Below, piece after piece: positions 1-9,163 of a stretch of DNA of 64,000 nucleotides. The position numbers were made by a program, and so were the translations under genes. The notes under the pieces are model-generated. The model saw only the letters and a list, made by a program, of their open reading frames with translations, did not search any database and was not told where the DNA came from. Each line of letters starts with the position of its first letter. Position 1 is the stretch's first letter. The DNA comes from Mesorhizobium japonicum MAFF 303099 (GTDB lineage Bacteria > Pseudomonadota > Alphaproteobacteria > Rhizobiales > Rhizobiaceae): contig NC_002678.2 in assembly GCF_000009625.1 (NCBI RefSeq), positions 5,054,001-5,118,000 of the forward strand, given 5' to 3'.

Positions 1-78
1 CCCGTCCGACTTTGGTTCTGAGGCCCTTTGGGTCGAAAAGGCCTCGCATCAGATGCAACTCTTGCGACAGACGCTCAC

Positions 79-603
79 CTATCGAAACCCAGCGCTGACC
101 CTTGTGAGATCATCCCAAAGGCTTTCCGCGAAGCTCCTGAGCACAATTAGTTCGAAGGAGTCGCTGCCGATGCGGGTGATGTGCGCGGCGATGTGGCCGA
201 TCAGGGTTGTTGCTGATTGGCCGACGCGAAAAGACTCGGCAGAAAGGTCGATGGCCGTACCCGTTGATAGGATGCGCTCGGATTGTCTGCCGTCGATGCG
301 GATACGGACGCGGCCGCCGCTCTGGTCGACGCCTGTCGCGCGCGGTTCGAGCATCTCGAACAAGGCCTTCATAGAGGAATACGTCATCGGCTCGTCGCCA
401 ACGATAAACCACTGCCCTGGCGAAACGGCATGGACGTGGCCTTTGCCAAGTCCGACCAGGAAGGATGCCAGGTCCTGTTCTCGGGGCGCGGCAAGCACAT
501 GGACGATCGCGCCTTCGGGTAGCGCCTTCATGGCGAAGGCGTCTGAGCCCTGCAGTGGTTCGGTGCTGATCGCAGGGCGGTGGATGAGATCGAATTCAGA
601 CAT
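79..603 (-). CDS. soxG: Sarcosine oxidase gamma subunit
   Basis: This 174-residue protein is the small gamma subunit of heterotetrameric sarcosine oxidase, which oxidatively demethylates sarcosine to glycine in the cytoplasm and passes the one-carbon unit to tetrahydrofolate. It is identified by its position as last gene of a canonical soxB-soxD-soxA-soxG order and by a gamma-type fold pattern (segments GQWFIVGDEP near residue 63 and ATTLIGHIAAHITRIG near residue 130). Its start overlaps the end of soxA by 8 bp, so it is probably translationally coupled. The 78 bp between its stop and the window edge hold nothing I recognise. Confidence 0.93.
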   Translation of the reverse strand: MSEFDLIHRPAISTEPLQGSDAFAMKALPEGAIVHVLAAPREQDLASFLVGLGKGHVHAVSPGQWFIVGDEPMTYSSMKALFEMLEPRATGVDQSGGRVRIRIDGRQSERILSTGTAIDLSAESFRVGQSATTLIGHIAAHITRIGSDSFELIVLRSFAESLWDDLTRVSAGFR

Positions 604-3562
604 GGAGCTTCTCGTTTGCTGGATCGAAGAAGACCGGATTGCACAGGCGTGCAGCGGTGAATTCCTTGCTCAGGCCATTCCACACCATCACCTCTTCGCC
701 ATGTCTGGCATGGCCGCTCTTCACTAGCGCCAAACCGATGGTAGAGCCGACATGCGGTGAGAAGCCACTCGACGAGACGTAGCCCTGGTCGTTCTCAAGG
801 GTCGGCGCGGCGTCCTTGGCGAGAATGTGCGAGCCGGTGCGGAATGTGGTCGCGGGGTCGAGCGGCACGACGCCGACAAGGCTCGGACGATCCTGGGCCA
901 ACAGGCCCTCGCGACCGAGCATTGCCTTGCCGATGAAATCCGGCTTGGCCGTCGACACCATCTTGGCGAAGCCGAGATCCGACGGGATTACCGTGCCGTT
1001 GATCTCGTTATGCGTCACATGGCCCTTCTCGATGCGCAGCACGCTGAGGGCCTCGACGCCATAGGGCTGGATGCCATGTTCCTTGCCTGCCTTGAGAACG
1101 GCGTCGGCGACGCTCTCGCCATAGCCGGCCGGCACGGCAAGTTCGTAAGCCAGTTCGCCCGAGAACGAGATACGAAACAGGCGGCCATGCAGCCGGCCGC
1201 CGAACAGCGAAACTTCCCTTGCCGCAAGAAAGGGGAAGGCAGTGTTGGAAATATCATCATCGACGATTGCCTGCAGCGTCGCGCGCGCCTTTGGCCCGAC
1301 CACCGACATCTGTGCCCATTGGTCCGTGACCGAGGCGAGCCGCACGTCGAGCTCCGGCCACAGCACCTGGGCGCAGAATTCGAGATGCGTCATGACGCCG
1401 GCGGCATAGGCGGTGGTCGTCGTCATGAAGAAGCGATCGTCAGCCAGGCGGCTCGTCGTGCCATCATCATAAATGAAGCCGTCCTCGCGCAACATCAGGC
1501 CATAGCGCGCCTTGCCGACCGGCAGTTTCAGGAAGACGTTCGAATAGACCCGATTGAGGAACTCCGCCGCATCCTTGCCGCAGACCTCGATCTTGCCGAG
1601 CATGGAGACGTCGCAGATGCCTACATTCTTTCGAACGTTCACGACCTCGCGGTCGACGCTCTGTCGCCAGTTAGTTTCACCCGCGCGCGGGAACCAAGAC
1701 GAGCGGTACCAGAGGCCGGTCTCGACGAAGACCGCGCCGTGCTTCTTGGCCCAGTCATTTAGAGGCGACTTGCGCACCGGCTGGAAATGATGGCCGTGAT
1801 GCGGACCGGTCAACGCGCCGAAGCTGATTGGGGTGTAGAAGGGCCGGAAGGTCGTCGTACCGACTTCGGCCGGAGAGACGCCACGCGCTTCTGCCAGCAG
1901 GCCTATTGCGTTGACATTGGAGAGCTTGCCCTGGTCGGTGGCCATACCGGACGTGGTGTAGCGCTTGGCAAGTTCGACATCGCCATAGCCTTCCTGAACT
2001 GCAAGGCCGAGATCCTTGCGGCCGACATCGTTCTGGAAGTCGACGAAGGCCTTGCCCTTCACGCCCCGGATATTCCAGAGTGGGCGGGCCGGTGGAGCAA
2101 CGACGTCGCCATCGACAGGACCGGCCTCGAATGGCTGGGCGGCGAACCCAAGCTCTTGGGCGATGGCAGCGCCTCGCGCCGCACCCTCTGCGAAGCTTGC
2201 CGACAATCCGGTCGTGCCCGTGACAGCGCCTGCGAGCGCGAGGCCCCTTCCCTCCGGCGGCGCCAAGAAGGCGCCATGCGCATCCGACCACTGCGGCTTG
2301 CCGCCGCGATGGCAGGCAAGGTGGATAATCGGGCTGAAGCCGCCGGACATGGCGAGCGCATCCACTGCTATGGTTTCGGTGGCACCGTTTGCGGCCGTGA
2401 AATTGACGCTGGAGAGTGCCTTGCCACCCCTGGCGTCAGACACGACAGCGCCCTTGATAACGCGAGCCTTGCCGGTATAGGCGAACTGGGCGTCGGCGCG
2501 GCTATCGATGATTGCGGTAAGCTCGACACCCGCGGCCTCAAGATCGCTTGCGAGTGCATAGCCGCTGTCATTGGTGGTGAAGATGGCGGTGCGCTGACCT
2601 GGGGCCACGGCAAAACGGTTGAGATAGCTGCGCATTGCACTCGCCATCATTACGCCGGGAATATCGTTGCCGCCGAATACGAGCGGCCGCTCCTCGGCAC
2701 CGGTGGCGAGCAGCGCCTTCTTTGCGCTAATGCGCCACATGCGCTCGACGGGCTTGTTTGGATCGGGGTTGCGCACATGCTTCTGGGCGCGCTCCGCAGC
2801 CCCGAAGACATTGCCGTCATACCAGCCAAAAGCGGTGGTGCGGGTCAGGACGCGCACATTCGGCAGCGTTTCAAGCTCGCCGGCCAGCCGCTTGGCAAAT
2901 GCCGGCGCGCTTTCTCCGCCGACGGTCGCGGTCTCCGACAGCAACGATCCGCCCGCAAGGCTGTGTTCGTCGAGGATGATAACACGTGCCCCTGCACGGC
3001 CGACGATCAGCGCGGCGGCCAGCCCGGCTGGGCCGGCACCGATCACCAGGAGGTCGCAATGCGCCCAGCTCTTCTCGTACCGGTCCGGATCGGCCTCGTA
3101 GGTCGCCTTGCCGAGACCGGCGGCGCGTCGGATGAAGGGCTCGTAGAGACCTTCCCAAAACTTCGCCGGCCACATGAAGGTCTTGTAGTAGAAGCCAGCG
3201 GCGAGGAAGGGCGAGAGCAGGCCGTTCAGCGAACCGATATCGAAATTGAGCGAGGGCCAGCGGTTCTGGCTGCGGGCTTCGAGACCATCGTAAAGGTCCT
3301 GCATCGTAGCGCGGGTATTGGGCTCGGTGCGCCCTCCGCTGCCGATGGTCATCAATGCATTCGGTTCGGCGGCGCCCGCGGTCAGGATGCCGCGCGGACG
3401 ATGGTATTTGAAGCTGCGGCCTACCAATTGGCGGCCATTGGCGAGCAGAGCGGAAGCCAACGTATCGCCGGCATGACCCGTGAGTGACTGGCCATCGAAG
3501 CTGAAGCCGAGGCGTGAGTGACGATCGATCAGGCCACCGCTGGGCAGTCGATAAGAGGTCAT
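596..3562 (-). CDS. soxA: Sarcosine oxidase alpha subunit
   Basis: At 988 residues this matches the usual length of the alpha subunit. The N-terminal part is a 2Fe-2S-like fold (LASALLANGRQLVGRSFKYHRPRG). A dinucleotide-binding pyridine-nucleotide oxidoreductase region follows, with a clear Rossmann motif near residue 170 (LLVIGAGPAGLAAA). The C-terminal 400 residues are a GcvT-like aminomethyltransferase/folate-binding domain (for example KNVGICDVSMLGKIEVCG and GVEALSVLRIEKGH). It binds NAD and folate and works with SoxB to convert sarcosine to glycine. The start overlaps the soxD stop by one base (TGATG). The long antisense ORFs across this gene are high-GC shadows. Confidence 0.95.
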   Translation of the reverse strand: MTSYRLPSGGLIDRHSRLGFSFDGQSLTGHAGDTLASALLANGRQLVGRSFKYHRPRGILTAGAAEPNALMTIGSGGRTEPNTRATMQDLYDGLEARSQNRWPSLNFDIGSLNGLLSPFLAAGFYYKTFMWPAKFWEGLYEPFIRRAAGLGKATYEADPDRYEKSWAHCDLLVIGAGPAGLAAALIVGRAGARVIILDEHSLAGGSLLSETATVGGESAPAFAKRLAGELETLPNVRVLTRTTAFGWYDGNVFGAAERAQKHVRNPDPNKPVERMWRISAKKALLATGAEERPLVFGGNDIPGVMMASAMRSYLNRFAVAPGQRTAIFTTNDSGYALASDLEAAGVELTAIIDSRADAQFAYTGKARVIKGAVVSDARGGKALSSVNFTAANGATETIAVDALAMSGGFSPIIHLACHRGGKPQWSDAHGAFLAPPEGRGLALAGAVTGTTGLSASFAEGAARGAAIAQELGFAAQPFEAGPVDGDVVAPPARPLWNIRGVKGKAFVDFQNDVGRKDLGLAVQEGYGDVELAKRYTTSGMATDQGKLSNVNAIGLLAEARGVSPAEVGTTTFRPFYTPISFGALTGPHHGHHFQPVRKSPLNDWAKKHGAVFVETGLWYRSSWFPRAGETNWRQSVDREVVNVRKNVGICDVSMLGKIEVCGKDAAEFLNRVYSNVFLKLPVGKARYGLMLREDGFIYDDGTTSRLADDRFFMTTTTAYAAGVMTHLEFCAQVLWPELDVRLASVTDQWAQMSVVGPKARATLQAIVDDDISNTAFPFLAAREVSLFGGRLHGRLFRISFSGELAYELAVPAGYGESVADAVLKAGKEHGIQPYGVEALSVLRIEKGHVTHNEINGTVIPSDLGFAKMVSTAKPDFIGKAMLGREGLLAQDRPSLVGVVPLDPATTFRTGSHILAKDAAPTLENDQGYVSSSGFSPHVGSTIGLALVKSGHARHGEEVMVWNGLSKEFTAARLCNPVFFDPANEKLHV

Positions 3563-3837
3563 CAGAGCGCCTCCGCCGTCAGGTCGAGCACCGCGTCGCC
3601 GGAGCCCGAGATTTCATGCGTCGCCGTATTGCGGCTGACCACCAGCCAGCGCCGGCAGCCCGACGTATGATGCCAATATTCCTCATAGGCGCCGCGCGGA
3701 TTGTCGCGCAGATAGACATAGTCGATCCACAAATCCGTGTCGGCATCGGGTGCCGGTCGGGCAACTGCCGCGCCCTTCACGGTGAATTCCTCTTTGGGTC
3801 GAGAGCCGCAATGAGGGCATGGGATAAGGCTTGCCAT
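3562..3837 (-). CDS. soxD: Sarcosine oxidase delta subunit
   Basis: This 91-residue protein is the zinc-binding delta subunit of heterotetrameric sarcosine oxidase. It starts with a CPHCGSRPKEEF segment that supplies the first two cysteine ligands and has a downstream HHTSGCRRWL segment with the remaining His/Cys ligands, as in characterised SoxD proteins. It lies between soxB and soxA on the minus strand, 18 bp after soxB. Its role is structural, helping to assemble the complex. Confidence 0.94.
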   Translation of the reverse strand: MASLIPCPHCGSRPKEEFTVKGAAVARPAPDADTDLWIDYVYLRDNPRGAYEEYWHHTSGCRRWLVVSRNTATHEISGSGDAVLDLTAEAL

Positions 3838-3855
3838 GTTCAGGTATCCTGGAAA

Positions 3856-5106
3856 TCAGTGAAGGTTGGGCTGGGCGCCCTGGCCCTTTTCGTCGAGGAT
3901 ATGGCCACGCGCGAAGCGGTCGAGCCGGAAGGCGCGAGCGGTTTCGTGCGGCGTGCCCCGTGCGATCAGGTGCGCAAAGCAGAGGCCGGATGCGGGCGTG
4001 GCCTTGAAGCCGCCATAGCACCAGCCGGCATTGAGGTAGAGATTGTCGATGTGGGTGCGGTCGATGATCGGCGAGCCGTCCATCGACATGTCCATGACGC
4101 CGCCCCAGGAACGCAGCACACGTACACGGGAAATGCCTGGGATCATCGCCTTGCCCGCCTCGGCGACATGCTCGACGGTGGCGAGATTGCCGCGCTGGGC
4201 ATAGGAATTATAGCCGTCGATGTCGCCGCCGAAGACCAGCCCTCCCTTGTCCGACTGCGAGACATAGAAATGCCCCGCGCCGAAGGTGACGACGCAATCG
4301 ATGAAGGGTTTTAGGCCCTCGGAGACGAAGGCCTGCAGCACATGGCTTTCAAGCGGCAGCTTGATATCGGCCATTTCGGCAACACGGGAGGAATTGCCGG
4401 CAGCCGCGAGTGCCAGCTTGCCGCAGCCGATGAAGCCGCGCGTGGTCTCGACGCCAACGACCTTGCCGTTTTCCCGGCGGATGCCGGTCACCTCGCAATG
4501 TTGGATGATGTCGACGCCGCGGCTGTCGGCGCCCCGCGCATAGCCCCAGGCCACAGCATCATGCCGCACCGTGCCGCCACGCCGCTGCAGAAGGCCGCCC
4601 TGGATGGGAAAGCGGGCATTGTCGAAATCAAGGAAGGGCAGTTTGGCGCGCACCTCCTCGCGGTTGAGCAGTTCGGCATCGACGCCGTGCAGCAGCATGG
4701 CATTTCCGCGCCGCGTATAGGCGTCGCGCTGCGCATCGGAATGGTAGAGATTGAGCACGCCGCGCTGGGAAATCATGGCGTTGAAATTGAAGTCCTGCTC
4801 CAGGCCTTCCCAGAGCTTCAAAGACAGTTCGTAGAAGGGATTATTGCCCGGCAGCAAGTAATTCGAACGGATGATCGTCGTGTTGCGGCCGACGTTTCCG
4901 CCGCCGATATAGCCTTTTTCCAGTACTGCGACGTTGGTGATGCCGAATTCCTTGCCGAGATAATAGGCGGTCGCAAGGCCGTGGCCCCCGCCGCCGACGA
5001 TGATGACATCGTAATGGGACTTCGGTTCCGGCGCGCGCCAGGCGGGGCCCCAGCCGGTGTTGCCGCGAAGGCCGTTGAGCAAGATCGAGAGAGCCGAGTA
5101 TCGCAT
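3856..5106 (-). CDS. soxB: Sarcosine oxidase beta subunit
   Basis: This is the FAD/FMN-carrying beta subunit where sarcosine is oxidised. The N-terminus has a dinucleotide-binding motif (YDVIIVGGGGHGLATAYYLG) followed by the GRNTTIIRSNY segment typical of SoxB. I chose the ATG at 5106 (product MRYSALSILLNG, 416 residues) rather than the in-frame start at 5139, because SoxB homologues begin with this MRYS-type sequence and the longer version would run into the 94-bp divergent promoter region. It is the first gene of the soxBDAG operon, which is probably driven by the regulator encoded divergently at 5201. Confidence 0.95.
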   Translation of the reverse strand: MRYSALSILLNGLRGNTGWGPAWRAPEPKSHYDVIIVGGGGHGLATAYYLGKEFGITNVAVLEKGYIGGGNVGRNTTIIRSNYLLPGNNPFYELSLKLWEGLEQDFNFNAMISQRGVLNLYHSDAQRDAYTRRGNAMLLHGVDAELLNREEVRAKLPFLDFDNARFPIQGGLLQRRGGTVRHDAVAWGYARGADSRGVDIIQHCEVTGIRRENGKVVGVETTRGFIGCGKLALAAAGNSSRVAEMADIKLPLESHVLQAFVSEGLKPFIDCVVTFGAGHFYVSQSDKGGLVFGGDIDGYNSYAQRGNLATVEHVAEAGKAMIPGISRVRVLRSWGGVMDMSMDGSPIIDRTHIDNLYLNAGWCYGGFKATPASGLCFAHLIARGTPHETARAFRLDRFARGHILDEKGQGAQPNLH

Positions 5107-5200
5107 AGCTGGCCATATCCAAGCTGGGACTTGGGTCAACCTATGCCCGTCGACCAGATTTCAGTTCCACCTATGGGACGGTTTATTATATAGATCGGAC
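5107..5200. promoter_or_regulatory. Divergent intergenic region between soxB and the GbdR-like regulator
   Basis: This 94-bp stretch separates two divergent starts and must contain both promoters. It is AT-rich toward the regulator (TTTATTATATAG near 5180-5191), which could be a -10 region. I could not pick out a regulator-binding repeat with confidence. Confidence 0.5.
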
Positions 5201-6190
5201 ATGACGCCTGAATTGGACAGACAAACTCAGCAGTTCGGTTTTCTGCTGCTACCGAATTTCGCCCTCATGTCCTACGCATCGGCGACCGAACCCTTACGCG
5301 CCGCCAACCTCCTCGCGGGCCGCAGCCTCTATGTCATCAGGCAGCTTTCGCAAGGTGGCCGTCCCGTGCAGAGCTCCGGCGGTATCGACATCGCCTGCGA
5401 TGATATTTCGTCAGTGGGTGCGGAATTCCATACAGTGTTCGTCTGCGCGGGCGGCGATCCCGGCAACTGGGCGGAAGCGGACAGGCTGTTCAAAACGTTG
5501 CGGCGGTTGTCGCGCCTCGGCGTCCGTCTTGGCGCAATCTCGAGCGGCGCCTATCTCTTGGCTGCCGCCGGTCTGCTCGACAACAGAGATTTCACCATTC
5601 ACTGGGAGCATGCCCCGATCCTGCGTGAGGCCTATCCGGCTTTAGCGCTCCGGCAAGCCCGTTATGTGATCGACGGCGATCGCATAACCTGCGGCGGAGG
5701 CGTGGCTCCGCTCGACATGATGCATGCGCTGATCGCCGAACGCATGGGAGCGCATTTCGCGAACCGCGTCAGCGACTGGTACCTTCACACAGCGATTGCC
5801 GACCCCTCAGACCCGCAACGCGGTTCTGCGGCCGAGCGATTTGGCACCCACAATCCGATCCTGCTGGCCGCGCTTGAGAAGATGGAAGCGACGATTGAAA
5901 ATCCGCTCGATCGCGAAGCAATGGCGCATTTCCTCTCGATCAGCGCCCGTCATCTGGATCGCCTATTTACCCAGCATCTGAACGCCGGCTTCCTGCAAAG
6001 CTACCGCCGGATTCGGCTTGATCACGCGCGGCGGCTGATCGAACAGAGCCCGCTTGCGATCGCTGAAATTGCCTTCGCCACCGGCTTCTCCAGCACCGGA
6101 CACTTTTCCCAAGCGTTCAAGGCCCAATACGGCAGGCCCCCTAGCTCTTTGCGATCCAATCGTCCCAAGGGGACAGGTCCCTTTGCGTGA
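5201..6190 (+). CDS. GlxA/GbdR-like AraC-family regulator with an amidotransferase-like domain
   Basis: The 329-residue product has an N-terminal DJ-1/PfpI-type (GATase1-like) domain (FGFLLLPNFALMSYASATEP and a LGAISSGAYLLAAAGLLD nucleophile-elbow-like segment) and a C-terminal AraC DNA-binding domain (LAIAEIAFATGFSSTGHFSQ, then FKAQYGRPPS). This architecture is that of GlxA-family regulators, including GbdR, which activates glycine betaine, dimethylglycine and sarcosine catabolism in Pseudomonas. Its divergent position next to soxBDAG supports that role. I chose ATG 5201 over the upstream in-frame start at 5057, which would overlap soxB coding sequence. Confidence 0.88.
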   Translation: MTPELDRQTQQFGFLLLPNFALMSYASATEPLRAANLLAGRSLYVIRQLSQGGRPVQSSGGIDIACDDISSVGAEFHTVFVCAGGDPGNWAEADRLFKTLRRLSRLGVRLGAISSGAYLLAAAGLLDNRDFTIHWEHAPILREAYPALALRQARYVIDGDRITCGGGVAPLDMMHALIAERMGAHFANRVSDWYLHTAIADPSDPQRGSAAERFGTHNPILLAALEKMEATIENPLDREAMAHFLSISARHLDRLFTQHLNAGFLQSYRRIRLDHARRLIEQSPLAIAEIAFATGFSSTGHFSQAFKAQYGRPPSSLRSNRPKGTGPFA

Positions 6191-6234
6191 TAGAACGCTC
6201 ACATCTATCGGGGAATTGCCGAAACACGCAGTCA

Positions 6235-6500
6235 AAAAGCTGCAGCGCGCGGGGTTCGGCCGCCGTTCCGAGCAGCCGGGTCCTGTTCAACTGGCGCTCG
6301 GACTGGAGAACCTCGGAAGCGACCCTTGCCCTAGAAGAGGGAAGAGGGAAGCCCTCCGCGTATTGAGAAGCAGCAGACCGAACGACCATCCCGGCGCAAG
6401 CCCCCGCCCGATCGTATGGTGCGTGAGGATGTCTACAACCGGTGCGGCGGCGCGCTACGTCTCATCGGCGAGAGCGTGAGCGAGATACTGGATTTGAGGC
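6235..6500 (+). pseudogene. IS66 family TnpC transposase relic
   Basis: Two short stretches in different frames read like the IS66 TnpC N-terminus. Around 6238-6330 the frame gives AGFGRRSEQPGPVQLALGLE, comparable to the FGRxSEKLDPxQLxLALED motif. Around 6395-6490 another frame gives RCGGALRLIGESVSEILD, comparable to the CGGxLRxIGEDVSExLD zinc-finger region. No intact frame or ends are visible. The rest of the gap 6191-6669 holds nothing I recognise. Confidence 0.6.
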
Positions 6501-6669
6501 GCTCGATCTCACTATCTCACCCACCTTGGCGGTGTTGGGCGGCGGGGCAAAGCCCAGGATGTCTCAGTGCGACATGGCGCAAGCGATAAGACCATGATCG
6601 CGGGCCGTCTCGAGATGCGGGGACCAGACTTCAGCAACGGACCGAGACGCAAACACCTCTTGCTTTGCT

Positions 6670-7734
6670 TCAGCGGGCCTCTCGCCGGTTTTTCTTGGAA
6701 TATGCGCGCGGAGATTGACCGGTCCACGTCTTGAATGCGCGCGACATGGTGGCCGTGTCTGCATAGCCAAGATTTCCCGCAACAACACCCAAGGCAATCC
6801 GTTCGTCTTTCAAGAGCACCGTGGCTGTGCCATGACGTTGTTGCTGAACGATCTCTCGGAATGTCCGACCCGTTGCAGCTAGCCGTCTTTGGAGCGTTCG
6901 TGGACCAATTCCAAGCCGCGACGCAACGAGTTCCAGCGTAACCTCTCCCCGTTTCATGCAACGCATGATTGCTTGCAGAACAGCGTCCTCAAAGGCTGGA
7001 ACGACGCCATCTCCAATCAAATCGTTCAGGTGCTGCTCAATGATGGCAATTGCCGCTGGATTTGCGGACGCAAAGGGAAGATCAAGATCCTCAGTTCGGA
7101 TCAGCATCCGATTTATCGGCTGATCAAATCGAATGACCGCTCCGAAGAAGTGGGCCATGTCGCGACCATTTGTCGGGGCAGAATGCTCAAAATGAATCTC
7201 CTCCGGCGCCCAACCGCGCCCCAAACGGCTACGCGTGAGCGCGCAGATAAGGGCTAGGGTAAACTCGGTGTCCTGACGCCTTGGCCAGATTGTCTGGTCC
7301 TCAATCTGATATTCAAGCCAAGTTGCGTCACCTCTCACCGAAAGGCCAAGCTTCGTGCTTCCTTGCAATGCTGGAAAGAAATGGCTGAACCGGACGATTG
7401 CAGAACGGAGAGTCTGCATCATTGTGTAGAGTACGCCAACAGGTCCCAAATCCTCGGCCTTGATCGCGTTCCCCAACCGTATCCCCAACATTGGCTGGCT
7501 GCTCATTCTTGCGGCGTCCTCGAAGAACGCCACATAATTCTTGAGAGACACCGGGTTATAAGGATCGTCCAAAGTCAGTCTGGACAGCCCATGCTGGGCC
7601 AGCAAATGGTCGGTTGAAACCCCCGTTGCCTCGAGCGCACCGACCACCACGCTTAGAACAGAGGAGCGGATACTGGCTATCGGCTGGGAGCTTGCCTCAT
7701 AGGATTTGGTAAGACGAGGGACCATATCTCTCAC
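6670..7734 (-). CDS. AraC-family transcriptional regulator (arabinose-binding-domain type)
   Basis: The 354-residue protein has an N-terminal effector domain of the Arabinose_bd type (residues about 25-215, with YVAFFEDAARMSSQPMLGIRLG) and a C-terminal AraC helix-turn-helix region (VTLELVASRLGIGPRTLQRR, then LGYADTATMSRAFKTWTGQS). This is the OruR/ArgR-like branch that often controls amino acid or amine catabolism. It lies downstream of the amine oxidase and the broken MFS gene on the same strand and may once have been their local regulator. A Shine-Dalgarno-like sequence (GTGAGAG) precedes the start. Confidence 0.85.
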   Translation of the reverse strand: MRDMVPRLTKSYEASSQPIASIRSSVLSVVVGALEATGVSTDHLLAQHGLSRLTLDDPYNPVSLKNYVAFFEDAARMSSQPMLGIRLGNAIKAEDLGPVGVLYTMMQTLRSAIVRFSHFFPALQGSTKLGLSVRGDATWLEYQIEDQTIWPRRQDTEFTLALICALTRSRLGRGWAPEEIHFEHSAPTNGRDMAHFFGAVIRFDQPINRMLIRTEDLDLPFASANPAAIAIIEQHLNDLIGDGVVPAFEDAVLQAIMRCMKRGEVTLELVASRLGIGPRTLQRRLAATGRTFREIVQQQRHGTATVLLKDERIALGVVAGNLGYADTATMSRAFKTWTGQSPRAYSKKNRREAR

Positions 7735-8198
7735 CTGACGGTTCGGTGAAACCCGTAAATTGCCCCATTTTGCATCGGTATCGTCACGTTTTACAAATTT
7801 CGTGAGTAGCTACGCAGATTGCAAAATTGCGCAACAATTGCGCTGAAAATGGGGTCGCAATGACTCGAGCCTTCAAGCTGATTAAGATCGTGGTCCTCAG
7901 CTGATGACCGAGGCGGACACCTCGACGCGCAATGGCCGGCCGGGAAGGCCTGATAAGGTTCCAACCTCATGGGCAACCTGTGATTCAGGATAAGAAGAAA
8001 TCCTGCCATGAGGCACAGAAGTCCGCCGATACCGAAGGCCAGAGGATTGAACGCGGGGTCGGCTGCACCGACCACGAATGTAGTGGCCGCTGCCGCTCCG
8101 TGATGGACCACCACCAGGATGGACATGCACGGTCCAATACGACGCGCACCAAAATGCTGCGACGCGATGCGCATAAGAGCAGGCATCGTTGCCGCCCA

Positions 8199-8206
8199 GT
8201 CCAAGC
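8199..8206. repeat. Left target-site duplication of IS66
   Basis: The sequence GTCCAAGC immediately precedes the left terminal inverted repeat and is repeated directly at 10915-10922. IS66-family elements make 8-bp duplications. Confidence 0.93.
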
Positions 8207-8296
8207 GTATGCGCAGCCCACACCCCATTGATTTCGCTTGTTTCTGAACATTGAGGTTTCTGCCAGAAGGTTTTCGGCAGGAGCTGGAGATTTGGC

Positions 8297-8749
8297 ATGG
8301 CGGATGGCGAGGGATTTGTTGGGCGATGCGAAGTTGTCGAGCCTCGTCGTGGAAACCGACGATGGCCTAATGATCTGAAGGCGCGGATTGTCGCGGAGAG
8401 CCTTCAACGCGGTGCGCGGGTTGTTGATGTTGCGCGTCGTCATGATCTCATTGCGCATCAGCTTTCGGACTGGCGACGGCAGGCGCGTCAGGGTCTTTTG
8501 GCGCTGCCTGCGGAACTGATGCCGGTGCCTTGCGAGAATAGCGGCCCATTCGAGCCTGCCTTCGTGCCCCTGGCGATTACGACGGAGCCGAAGGAGGCTG
8601 CCGATGCTTTGCCGGTTCCGGAGCCGGTCGAGATCACTTTGGGGATCATGACCGTGGAAATAGGCGCAGACCTCGTGGTGAGGGTTCCCGGCGATGAGCC
8701 GGTTGACCGGGTTGCGGCCTTGGTGCGTGCGATGCGCGGGACGGCATGA
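8297..8749 (+). CDS. tnpA: IS66 TnpA (OrfA) helix-turn-helix protein
   Basis: This 150-residue accessory protein of the IS66 element has an IS3/IS66-type helix-turn-helix (NDLKARIVAESLQRGARVVD followed by VARRHDLIAHQLSDWRRQAR). Such proteins take part in transposition of IS66 elements, probably by binding the ends. Its stop overlaps the tnpB start by 4 bp (ATGA), indicating translational coupling. The exact start is uncertain because other in-frame start codons lie nearby. Confidence 0.88.
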   Translation: MADGEGFVGRCEVVEPRRGNRRWPNDLKARIVAESLQRGARVVDVARRHDLIAHQLSDWRRQARQGLLALPAELMPVPCENSGPFEPAFVPLAITTEPKEAADALPVPEPVEITLGIMTVEIGADLVVRVPGDEPVDRVAALVRAMRGTA

Positions 8750-9099
8750 TCGTCGCGGGCCAACGATTGCCGATCCTGATCGCGACGCGGCCGGTGGACT
8801 TCCGCTGTGGCCATCAGGCGCTGGCATTGATGGTGCAGACCGAGTTGAAGCTTGATCCGCATTCCGGGGTCACCGTGATCTTCCGGTCGAAGCGCGGGAA
8901 TCGTGTAAAAATCCTGGTGTGGGATGGCACCGGAATGGTGCTGACCTACAAAATCCTGGAACAGGGCAGCTTTGCCTGGCCCAAAGTGCAGGATGGGACG
9001 ATGCGGCTGTCGCGGGGGCAGTATGAAGCTTTGTTCGAAGGTCTCGACTGGCGACGCGTGGTAGCGCGGCGGGTAGCGCCGCCCGCTGCGGCAGGGTGA
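8746..9099 (+). CDS. tnpB: IS66 TnpB (Orf2) protein
   Basis: This is the 117-residue second IS66 protein. It shows the family hallmark segments near its start (RPVDFRCGHQALALMV) and middle (GNRVKILVWDGTGMVLTYKI). Its biochemical role is not settled, but it is needed for efficient transposition in IS66 elements. It overlaps tnpA and is followed 65 bp later by tnpC. Confidence 0.92.
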   Translation: MIVAGQRLPILIATRPVDFRCGHQALALMVQTELKLDPHSGVTVIFRSKRGNRVKILVWDGTGMVLTYKILEQGSFAWPKVQDGTMRLSRGQYEALFEGLDWRRVVARRVAPPAAAG

Positions 9100-9163
9100 C
9101 TCACCCGTTCGGTTTTGGCGTTGTTTTATTGGGCTTTTTTGCTTCGATTTGCTACGAAGGCGC

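Noticed and set aside
827..3487. Long plus-strand ORFs (827-1762 and 1787-3487) opposite soxA
   Set aside because: They are antisense shadows of a high-GC gene; the minus-strand frame encodes an unmistakable SoxA.
3514..5193. Plus-strand ORFs of 266 and 283 codons opposite soxD and soxB
   Set aside because: They are antisense shadows; the minus-strand proteins have clear family motifs.
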